NCBI RefSeq assembly: GCF_016908115.1
Contig: NZ_JAFBDH010000002.1
Location: 186,001 to 250,000 of the forward strand
Direction: 5' to 3'
DNA length: 64,000 bases
Source: Peptoniphilus gorbachii
Lineage (GTDB): Bacteria; Bacillota; Clostridia; Tissierellales; Peptoniphilaceae
The stretch's first letter is position 1, and each line of letters starts with the position of its first letter. A program made the translations under genes and the position numbers. Under the pieces are notes generated by a model. It did no database searches and was not told where the DNA came from. It was given only the letters and a program-made list of their open reading frames with translations. Of this stretch, positions 7,339-14,045 are shown in pieces.

Positions 7339-8901
7339 TTATTTTGCTGTAATTTCTATAACTTGATAATAAGCCCAGTGATCTCTCTTTAGATCCTTAA
7401 ATGGGTTCTTTGAATATTTATCTAAGAAAGATTTATTTATCTTTCTATCTAAAACTTTGTTAAAAATTGTGGCAGCCTCTGCCCTTGTGATTTTTTCATT
7501 TGGTTTAAATTCATTTTTAGATTTACCAACCATAATTCCATGACTTGACAATGTGTTTATGGCATCACTTGCCCAAAAATCTTCCTTGACATCTTTAAAA
7601 TCAATTGGATTATTTCCAACTTGTAATTTTAAATAATTTGCCATCATGCTAGCAAATTGAGCCCTTGTCATTGCTTCTCTAGGTCTAAAAGTTCCATCTT
7701 TATAGCCAGAAATTAAACCCTTCTTTTCAATGAATACAATATTGTCATAGAACCAATCACTTTCCTTTATATCCCTAAAAGAAGATATATCGTTGGCAGC
7801 TGCCTTGTCATCAATTATTCTTTTTAAAACCGAAGCAGCTTCAGCCCTTGTAATTTTTTCGTTGGGAGCGAATCTATCCTTTGAGACACCTGACATATAT
7901 GGTAGCCTAATAACTTCAATTGACTTTTGAAGTTCTTCTAAAGATTTATTAATTTCATCAGTGGAAACCTCGTTTTTTACAACAATATATTCAGCTGATG
8001 CAATTGCAGCGCGAATTCTCTTTTCATTGACATTACTTGTTTTTGCAGTGGAAAGATTTTTTGCAAAATCAACATAATCAGTTAGTTTTTCAAGAGTTTT
8101 AATTGTGCTGTAAAGTTCTTTTTCATCATTGTTGTCATTTACAAGTTCACTAGATTTTTTAGATTCAATCTTAGCTTTAACAATATAGTCTAAGCTTGCC
8201 TCTTTGTCCTTAGTTTCAGCAACTATCCTAATTATAGAGCCTTCCTTTAAATCTAAATTTTCAATTTTAAAATTGCCTTCTTTATCAGAAAGTGCATTGG
8301 AAACAACTTTTTTATCAATTGCCACCCTAACCATTGCATTTTTTTCTGTTTTTCCAACAATTTCACTAGAGCCATCGTAGACATCCTTTATAGAAAGAAC
8401 ACCATTTTGAGTTTTTGTTGAAGACTCAAGATTTTTTTGGTCACTCTTAGTTTCTCCACCCTTGTCAACATAAGATAAAACAAAGGAATTTTTTAAATTT
8501 GAACTAGAACCAACATCATTTTTTACCCTAGTTTCAATTTCAAGATTTAATTTTTCTCCCTTAATAACAGAGAGGTCATTGACATTTATTGTAATAATAT
8601 TTTGGTCCTTACCCTTAATAGAAGTCTCTCTTATGTCAAGTTTACCTTGAGATTCTTCTTGGTCTAAAAATTTTGAATTCTTAACTTCAAGAGCACTGTC
8701 TAATAAAAGAGTTACAGAAAATGAAGAATACTTCTCTTTGTAATTTTTTGGCAAATTGACAATTAAATTGTACTTCAAAGAGTCCCCACTTTTTACTTCA
8801 GAAAGAGCAGGTTGCTCCAAGACAACTTGAATATCCTCAGCTGCAAAAACATTTACAAAAAGTGTAAAAGCCATTATTATGTATAAAAACATTTTTTTCA
8901 T
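7339..8901 (-). CDS. S-layer-homology (SLH) surface protein
   Basis: A 520-residue exported protein: signal peptide ending near FVNVFAAE, an N-terminal beta-rich region (about 25-150) resembling surface or pilin-type repeats, a bacterial-Ig-like segment (about 165-245), a helical linker, then three SLH repeats in the last 180 residues. The repeats show NEKITRAEAASVLKR, SWFYDNIVFIEKKGLISGYKDG-type cores and FWASDAINTLSSHGIM. SLH domains bind pyruvylated wall polymer, so the protein is inferred to be wall-anchored by its C-terminus. AAGGGGG lies eight bases from the ATG. It heads the gltX transcript. Confidence 0.85.
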   Translation of the reverse strand: MKKMFLYIIMAFTLFVNVFAAEDIQVVLEQPALSEVKSGDSLKYNLIVNLPKNYKEKYSSFSVTLLLDSALEVKNSKFLDQEESQGKLDIRETSIKGKDQNIITINVNDLSVIKGEKLNLEIETRVKNDVGSSSNLKNSFVLSYVDKGGETKSDQKNLESSTKTQNGVLSIKDVYDGSSEIVGKTEKNAMVRVAIDKKVVSNALSDKEGNFKIENLDLKEGSIIRIVAETKDKEASLDYIVKAKIESKKSSELVNDNNDEKELYSTIKTLEKLTDYVDFAKNLSTAKTSNVNEKRIRAAIASAEYIVVKNEVSTDEINKSLEELQKSIEVIRLPYMSGVSKDRFAPNEKITRAEAASVLKRIIDDKAAANDISSFRDIKESDWFYDNIVFIEKKGLISGYKDGTFRPREAMTRAQFASMMANYLKLQVGNNPIDFKDVKEDFWASDAINTLSSHGIMVGKSKNEFKPNEKITRAEAATIFNKVLDRKINKSFLDKYSKNPFKDLKRDHWAYYQVIEITAK

Positions 8902-8902
8902 T

Positions 8903-8941
8903 AAAAACGCCCCCTTAATACTTTTATTATACTAAAGGGGC
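8903..8941 (-). terminator. Hairpin combining the terminator of the purine permease gene with the SLH-gltX promoter region
   Basis: On the minus strand the arms 8929-8941 and 8909-8921 form a 13-bp stem with a few G-U pairs and a 7-base loop, followed by GTTTTTA and the ATG at 8901. The 3' arm contains the Shine-Dalgarno AAGGGGG of the SLH gene. It is the only hairpin after the permease stop at 8973. Confidence 0.7.
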
Positions 8942-8954
8942 TTAAACAATTCAA
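8926..8954 (-). promoter_or_regulatory. Promoter of the SLH protein-gltX operon
   Basis: Minus strand: -35 TTGAAT (8949-8954), 17-bp spacer, -10 TATAAT (8926-8931). The -10 covers the loop and top of the hairpin 8909-8941, so the transcript would start within the 3' arm with a leader of about 18 bases. Confidence 0.75.
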
Positions 8955-8972
8955 TAAATGAGTATTTAAAGA

Positions 8973-10298
8973 TTAAAAAGCTAGTAATGGTCTTAAATAT
9001 CTTAGGGTAAAGATTATAGCCAAGATATACATTACAGGGCTAACTTCTTTTCCACGACCTGTTGCTACTTTTAATATTACATAAGAAATCATTCCAACTG
9101 AAATACCTTCTGCAATTGAATAGGCAAAGGGCATAGTAACCATTGTCAAAAAGGCTGGCACTGATTCTGTGTAGTCGTCTAATTTTATTTGATTAATTGG
9201 ACTAATCATAAATAGTCCAACCATAACTAGGGCAGCTGATGTTGCTTGAGCTGGCACAATAGAAAATATTGGGAATAAAAATAATGACAAGAGGAAGAAA
9301 AAGGCACAAGAAAGTGATGTAAGTCCTGTTCTACCTCCGTCAGCTACACCAGATGCTGATTCAACAAAAGTTGTAACTGTAGATGTTCCTAATAGTGCTC
9401 CCACAACTGTACCAATGGCATCAGATAAAAGGGCACGACCAACTCCTGGAAGATTTCCATCTTCATCAATTAAACCTGCCTTTGTGGCAACGCCAGTTAA
9501 AGTTCCCACAGTGTCAAATAAGTCTACGAATAAAAATGTAAACATTACTGAAAACATGTCAAAGGTAAATAAATCTCCCCAGTGAAGTTTAAAGGCAACG
9601 GGAGCAAGTGATGGTGGAAGTGAAAATAACATTCCTCCTGGAAGATGTGTAACTCCTAAAATAAGTGCAAGGACAGTTCCCGTTACTATTCCGTATAAAA
9701 GAGCTCCCTTTACATTTTTTGCTGTAAGAAAAGCCATTACCATAAGTGAAACTATAAAGACTACTGAAGGTCTTGATGCAATTTCTCCAAGGGCAATTAA
9801 AGTTGCATCGTTATTTACAATCATGCCTGATGATGTAAGTCCAACTAGAGTTATAAATAAGCCTATACCAACAGATACTGCATTTTTAAGAGACATGGGT
9901 ATTGAAGTAAATATTGCCTCACGAATGTTGAAAAAGCTCATAACTATAAAGATGATACCTTCTAAAAATACTGCAGTAAGTGCATAGGACCAATCGTGAC
10001 CCATAGATAGGACTACTGTGTATGTGAAAAATGCATTAAGTCCCATACCTGCAGAAAGTGCAAAGGGCAAGTTTGCAAAAAGTCCCATAAAGAGCATGGC
10101 AATAATAGATGCAACAATAGTGGCAGTGAAAACTCCACCCTTGTCCATTCCAGTTTCAGATAACATATTTGGATTTACAACTAAGATATAAGACATGGTC
10201 ATAAAAGTTGTAAGTCCTGCCAAAAATTCTGTCTTGGCATTAGTCTTTCTCTCACTTAGAGAAAAAGTCTTTTCTAAAAAACTCGAATTTGTTTCCAT
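8973..10298 (-). CDS. NCS2-family purine (guanine/hypoxanthine-type) permease
   Basis: A 441-residue polytopic membrane protein of the AzgA/PbuG/PbuO branch of NCS2. Diagnostic stretches are FMTMSYILVVNPNML near the N-terminus, AGMGLNAFFTYTVV (about residue 84), FLFVDLFDTVGTLTGVA (about 255) and GTSTVTTFVESASGVADGGRTG (about 305), which line the substrate site. It should take up purine bases by proton symport. GAGGAGG precedes the ATG. No purine riboswitch is visible upstream. Guanine, hypoxanthine or adenine cannot be distinguished by eye. Confidence 0.9.
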   Translation of the reverse strand: METNSSFLEKTFSLSERKTNAKTEFLAGLTTFMTMSYILVVNPNMLSETGMDKGGVFTATIVASIIAMLFMGLFANLPFALSAGMGLNAFFTYTVVLSMGHDWSYALTAVFLEGIIFIVMSFFNIREAIFTSIPMSLKNAVSVGIGLFITLVGLTSSGMIVNNDATLIALGEIASRPSVVFIVSLMVMAFLTAKNVKGALLYGIVTGTVLALILGVTHLPGGMLFSLPPSLAPVAFKLHWGDLFTFDMFSVMFTFLFVDLFDTVGTLTGVATKAGLIDEDGNLPGVGRALLSDAIGTVVGALLGTSTVTTFVESASGVADGGRTGLTSLSCAFFFLLSLFLFPIFSIVPAQATSAALVMVGLFMISPINQIKLDDYTESVPAFLTMVTMPFAYSIAEGISVGMISYVILKVATGRGKEVSPVMYILAIIFTLRYLRPLLAF

Positions 10299-10400
10299 TT
10301 TTCTTTTTCCTCCTCATATAAAATACATTTTTTATTCTATCACATTGAAAGACAAATGACACAAGGATGGTAAAGTTTTTATTTTATAAATTTACAAATT

Positions 10401-10430
10401 AAAAAGGACTCTTGATATCAAAAGTCCTTT
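10401..10430 (-). terminator. Intrinsic terminator of the GntR-ABC operon
   Basis: Minus strand AAAGGACT and AGTCCTTT arms around a 12-base loop, followed by T residues, 15 bases after the last permease gene. Confidence 0.75.
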
Positions 10431-10444
10431 GAGTCTATAATTTT

Positions 10445-11083
10445 TTAAAAATCTTTTTTCTCCACTATTATTCTAGAGACTGTATAAATTATTATAATGA
10501 AAATAATTAAAGATAAGGATAAGACAAGCTTACTACTTCTATTAATTATTCCTATAAAAAATCCTGCTGGATTCTTTCCAAACTTATCTAATATAGGAAG
10601 TAGAGCTGGCGAAGATGTAAAAATTGTTCCAATGCCACTTGTATGTCCAAAGTAAAGGTAAATTGGAATACTTATAAGATAATATGCCATTACAAAAAGC
10701 ATAATAAAAAATCCAAGGTTAAATTCAATTCCATTTATTTCAACATCTTGCATGATGTAATAAATTAATATTGAATCTATTATAAAAATCATAAGGATCT
10801 TTAGAAATTTTACATTTATTAGGTCAGCTCTTGTTGAACCAAGAGTCAAAAGGTAGGGTTTGCTCTTATCTATAATCATTCCTTCGCTAGATATTATATA
10901 TAGGACATAGTGAATTAGCAGGCTTATAATAAATAATAGGGTAAAAGCTCTATCTGAATAGAAAGAAAATTCCACTGACTTTAGTCCTATAGTCTTTAGG
11001 GAAAATATCATTGCAATAAATATGAAATAGGCGATGATATATTTTTTTCTAATTTTAAAATCATTTTTTAAAAGAATTTTCAT
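10445..11083 (-). CDS. ABC-2-like membrane protein, second permease of a YtrA-type operon
   Basis: A 212-residue protein with six predicted membrane segments and no soluble domain. It resembles only in general layout the small permease subunits of ABC exporters. Its ATG overlaps the stop of the preceding permease gene by four bases, so translation is coupled. Together with the upstream permease and the ATPase at 11697 it probably makes one exporter. The substrate is unknown; relatives of such operons respond to cell-wall-active antibiotics. Confidence 0.6.
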   Translation of the reverse strand: MKILLKNDFKIRKKYIIAYFIFIAMIFSLKTIGLKSVEFSFYSDRAFTLLFIISLLIHYVLYIISSEGMIIDKSKPYLLTLGSTRADLINVKFLKILMIFIIDSILIYYIMQDVEINGIEFNLGFFIMLFVMAYYLISIPIYLYFGHTSGIGTIFTSSPALLPILDKFGKNPAGFFIGIINRSSKLVLSLSLIIFIIIIYTVSRIIVEKKDF

Positions 11084-11700
11084 AATATCCCCCTCTCCCT
11101 CAAATATTTTGTTGAGTATTTATAGTCTAACTTAAAGGACAAGATGCAAATTATTATTGAACCTATAATAAAGGCAGGTCTGTAGTTTAATAAATTTTCA
11201 TAATAGGCTGCGTAGGTCATGGCAAAAAATATTCCTAAGCCTACAATCAAAATACTGTAAAGAAATACAACTATTCCCTTTTTATATTTTGTAAAAACAA
11301 TGTGACTAAGGCTAAGTGCCATAAAGTCAAGGGCAATAAATATACTTAGATAAAGATTTATCATAAAATTTTTATCTTCCTCATTACTAAGAATTAATAC
11401 CATTAACAAAACAAGGGAAGTAATTGCAAAGATAATTAGGTTTTTTATTATCTTGGCTAGAGAATAGTCCTCAATAGATATTGGCATAGTCATGAACTTT
11501 TGAAAATCTTTGAAGTTATCTCCAAAAACACCTTGTGTCCTAATGATAAATATCATTGTAAGAGTCCATTGGCTAAAAAACTTGCTGAAAACTTGTCCTG
11601 TTATCAAAAAACCTATAAAAAGTATGGCAGTAATAAATATAACAATTGGTAGGGCAAGTTTCTTTACAATTTTAAAGTCATTATATAAAACTGCTTTCAT
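11080..11700 (-). CDS. ABC-2-like membrane protein, first permease of a YtrA-type operon
   Basis: A 206-residue protein with about six hydrophobic segments and a short cytoplasmic stretch FGDNFKDFQKFMTMPISIEDY between the second and third. This matches the small ABC-2 permeases that follow GntR/ATPase pairs (a KFMTMPIS-type motif also occurs in other members of the group). It overlaps its neighbours by four bases at both ends. Export is inferred from the operon type. Confidence 0.62.
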   Translation of the reverse strand: MKAVLYNDFKIVKKLALPIVIFITAILFIGFLITGQVFSKFFSQWTLTMIFIIRTQGVFGDNFKDFQKFMTMPISIEDYSLAKIIKNLIIFAITSLVLLMVLILSNEEDKNFMINLYLSIFIALDFMALSLSHIVFTKYKKGIVVFLYSILIVGLGIFFAMTYAAYYENLLNYRPAFIIGSIIICILSFKLDYKYSTKYLRERGIL

Positions 11701-12536
11701 TGTTCACCTCTTGATAAAAATATCATTATGTCCTCCACACTGGCCTTATCAACAACTTCATTTGGATAAAATTCTTTAAAAACTTGGACATTTTTTATCA
11801 AGGCTTCTGTTGAGTATTTATTTTTTCTTGTCTTTAAGATAAAGTCTCCATAATTTTTTAAATTTTCTTCAGACGTTTTTAGGATTCCATATTTTTCTAT
11901 TAGGGAGTCCTTTTCATCGTATAAGATTACTCTTCCCTGGTGGATATAAATTATATAGTCGGCGATTTTTTCTATGTCAGACAAGATGTGTGATGAAAAT
12001 AAAATTGTCCTGTCTCCATCTCTCATGTAGTCAAATAAAAACTCAATGATTTCGTCGCGAATAACTGGATCAAGTCCAGAAGTTGGCTCGTCAAAAATTA
12101 ATAATTCTGGCTGGTGACAAATTGCAGAAATTATTTTTAATTTCATCAAGTTTCCTGTGGAAAGTTCGCTTAACTTCTTGTCCCTTGGCATCTTAAATTT
12201 ATCTGCACAGTCATAAAATACTTCTTCATCAAAATTTTTGTAGGCAACTTTTAAAATGTCTACAACATCTTTTATCTTAAAGGTATCATTGAAGAAGGAG
12301 TCAGGTATTACTGCCCCAATTTTTTCAAAAGATTCTTTATGAATTTTTTCTCCAAAAACTTTTATGTCGCCTTGGTATTTGTATAAATCTAAAATACATT
12401 TTAAAAGAGTTGTTTTTCCTGCACCGTTTTCGCCAATTAGACCTATAACTGCTCCCTCTGGTATTTCTAAACTGTCTATATCAAGTTCAAAATCCTTAAA
12501 TTCTTTTTTCAAATTTTTTATTTCTACTACTTTCAT
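11697..12536 (-). CDS. ABC transporter ATP-binding protein (YtrB-like)
   Basis: A 279-residue nucleotide-binding subunit. Walker A is GENGAGKTT (about residue 35), the signature region reads LSTGNLMKLKI (a degenerate LSGGQ), Walker B is LLIFDEPTSGLDP, and the switch histidine is in FSSHIL. The C-terminal 70 residues are a variable extension common to this group. It should energise the two permeases encoded immediately downstream. The start overlaps the GntR gene by four bases. Confidence 0.9.
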   Translation of the reverse strand: MKVVEIKNLKKEFKDFELDIDSLEIPEGAVIGLIGENGAGKTTLLKCILDLYKYQGDIKVFGEKIHKESFEKIGAVIPDSFFNDTFKIKDVVDILKVAYKNFDEEVFYDCADKFKMPRDKKLSELSTGNLMKLKIISAICHQPELLIFDEPTSGLDPVIRDEIIEFLFDYMRDGDRTILFSSHILSDIEKIADYIIYIHQGRVILYDEKDSLIEKYGILKTSEENLKNYGDFILKTRKNKYSTEALIKNVQVFKEFYPNEVVDKASVEDIMIFLSRGEQ

Positions 12537-12913
12537 ACTTCACCCACTTCGTCTAATGTCTTTAAAATTTCTTGCAATTCATCTATGCCAATGCCAGAAG
12601 CCTTGGCAACTCTCATTGCGTCAGTAAAATATTTTTCTATCTCTGCAAGAGCATTTTCTCTTACAACTTCTTCATTTAATTTTTTTACAAAGGAACCCTT
12701 GCCTGGCATGGAATAAATGTAGCCCTCTTGCTCCAAGTCATTGTAGGCACGCTTTGTCGTTATGACAGAAACCTTTAGGTCGCTGGCAAGAGTCCTCATA
12801 CCAGGAAGAGCTTCGTCAGCTTTTAAATCTCCTGCAACAATTTGAGCCTTAATTTGATTTTTTATTTGCTCGTAAATTGGAAGGCCGCTATCATTTGAAA
12901 TAATAATTTTCAT
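12533..12913 (-). CDS. GntR-family (YtrA subfamily) transcriptional regulator
   Basis: A 126-residue protein: an N-terminal winged helix with PIYEQIKNQIKAQIVAGDLK, LPGMRTLASDLKVSVITTKRAYNDLEQEGY and GKGSFV, then only a short dimerisation tail of about 50 residues. That size and the position before an ABC exporter define the YtrA subfamily. It should repress its own operon; an inverted repeat AGTGTA-N13-TACACT lies over the promoter -10. GGTGG precedes the ATG. Confidence 0.9.
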   Translation of the reverse strand: MKIIISNDSGLPIYEQIKNQIKAQIVAGDLKADEALPGMRTLASDLKVSVITTKRAYNDLEQEGYIYSMPGKGSFVKKLNEEVVRENALAEIEKYFTDAMRVAKASGIGIDELQEILKTLDEVGEV

Positions 12914-12929
12914 ATCACACCACCTTTAA

Positions 12930-12954
12930 GTGTATATACTTTATATTTACACTA
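12930..12954. promoter_or_regulatory. Probable operator of the YtrA-type regulator
   Basis: Inverted half-sites AGTGTA (12930-12935) and TACACT (12949-12954), overlapping the -10 box and the start of transcription. Autoregulation is inferred from position and symmetry. Confidence 0.6.
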
Positions 12955-12980
12955 TAATCCCAGTAAATATTTTTGTCAAG
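12952..12980 (-). promoter_or_regulatory. Promoter of the GntR-ABC operon
   Basis: Minus strand: consensus -35 TTGACA (12975-12980), 17-bp spacer, -10 TATAGT (12952-12957). Confidence 0.85.
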
Positions 12981-13081
12981 ATTTTTATAAAACTAATTTA
13001 TGAAAGATAAACTTTTTTCTTTATTCACTTAATTATGGAAATAATAAAAAACGATTTCGTTTGCCTATATTAAGTTTTATG

Positions 13082-13110
13082 TTGACATACTTGAAGTTTT
13101 ATGATATTTT
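13082..13110 (+). promoter_or_regulatory. Promoter of the unknown secreted protein gene
   Basis: -35 TTGACA (13082-13087), 17-bp spacer, -10 TATTTT (13105-13110). A small inverted repeat AACGA-TT-TCGTT lies 20 bp upstream (13050-13061). The promoter overlaps the ATG at 13101, which therefore cannot be the start of the following gene. Confidence 0.55.
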
Positions 13111-13181
13111 TATGGTGTGAAGTATGTAGCTACTATCACAATTATATTTACAATCGTTTTCAATGCATTAGGAGGAAACTT

Positions 13182-13685
13182 ATAAAAAAACAAATTAAAC
13201 TAATAGCTTCAACTTTAGTGTTTGCAACATTATTAACAACAAACACTTTTGCAATATCTTACAATTCAAAAAATGAAAGTTTTCTTGATAATAAAGTAGG
13301 CTCATTTTATTTTAAAGATGGTGCTAAAGCTATGAATAATCCTTTTTTCTATGAAACCGAACAAGACCCTTGGTCTTATCAAGGAAAAAAACGTGTTATG
13401 CAAAAAGAAGCTAGTGATGAAGATTTTATTTATGGACTTGTATCAGATTTATTTGCTGTTCCTTATATTGTGCCAAAAATTGTAATGGATATTATCGGAA
13501 AATCACATCATGTTGGAGAAACTGGCACAATAGAATCTTGGAAGTCTGAGAAAAGACGATATAAAACTTCTCAAATAACTGGAAAAAAACAATTAGATTC
13601 TAAATGGGTGTTATACAGAGTCCGTTTTACAAATAGTGATGGTGAAGTACTAAGTGATACAACTAATTCTTATAAGGTATATTAA
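13182..13685 (+). CDS. Unknown secreted protein, apparently with a non-canonical ATA start
   Basis: About 167 residues, not recognised. It has a clear Sec signal peptide (KKQIKLIAS, hydrophobic core, cleavage near TNTFA). A polar mature part follows with WSYQGKKRVM and a beta-rich tail SKWVLYRVRFTNSDGE. A perfect AGGAGG (13170-13175) lies six bases before ATA at 13182, directly followed by the signal peptide. No ATG, GTG or TTG occurs in a sensible place: the in-frame ATG at 13101 is in the promoter. Either ATA is used, or a start ATG was mutated. The stop is two bases before a small membrane protein gene. Antimicrobial peptide or wall-stress roles are only guesses. Confidence 0.5.
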   Translation: MKKQIKLIASTLVFATLLTTNTFAISYNSKNESFLDNKVGSFYFKDGAKAMNNPFFYETEQDPWSYQGKKRVMQKEASDEDFIYGLVSDLFAVPYIVPKIVMDIIGKSHHVGETGTIESWKSEKRRYKTSQITGKKQLDSKWVLYRVRFTNSDGEVLSDTTNSYKVY

Positions 13686-13687
13686 AT

Positions 13688-13957
13688 ATGAAAAAAATAA
13701 ATTTATTGTTTGAAAAATTTATTTTAAAACACTATAAAAAAATTAATGTAAATGACGATATTTATTTTTACTTATTGTATATCTGCAAGATTACTGTACT
13801 ATTTTTTATATTAGGAATCCTTTTCTTTATCTTTTACAAATTGTCAAGTTTTGAAAGAATATTTAGTATCTCTCTGTATGATCTTGCTAAAGAATCAATG
13901 TCGGGTAGTTTAATTGGTCTTATTATTTCTCTAAGTATTTATTTTTTCAAAAAATAA
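13688..13957 (+). CDS. Unknown small membrane protein paired with the secreted protein
   Basis: An 89-residue basic protein with two membrane helices (about residues 26-48 and 62-85) and a short loop between them. It starts two bases after the stop of the secreted-protein gene, without an obvious separate ribosome-binding site, which suggests translational coupling. No family is recognised. The pairing of a secreted protein with a two-helix membrane partner could be a producer/immunity or ligand/anchor arrangement; this is inference only. Confidence 0.5.
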   Translation: MKKINLLFEKFILKHYKKINVNDDIYFYLLYICKITVLFFILGILFFIFYKLSSFERIFSISLYDLAKESMSGSLIGLIISLSIYFFKK

Positions 13958-13986
13958 TAATTCCTATAAAATTATATATAATAAAA

Positions 13987-14029
13987 AAGTGTCCTTAGAC
14001 TTTTTACAGTTTAAGGACACTTCTTTTTT
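13987..14029. terminator. Bidirectional terminator between convergent genes
   Basis: Arms AAGTGTCCTTA and TTAAGGACACTT around a loop, with T-runs on the plus strand (14024-14029) and, on the minus strand, opposite the A-run before 13987. It can serve both the small membrane protein gene and the P-type ATPase gene. Confidence 0.85.
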
Positions 14030-14045
14030 ATCTTTTAATTTTTAT

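Noticed and set aside
10299-10440. Purine riboswitch upstream of the NCS2 permease
   Set aside because: The region holds only the upstream operon's terminator and a weak promoter; the conserved purine aptamer core is absent.
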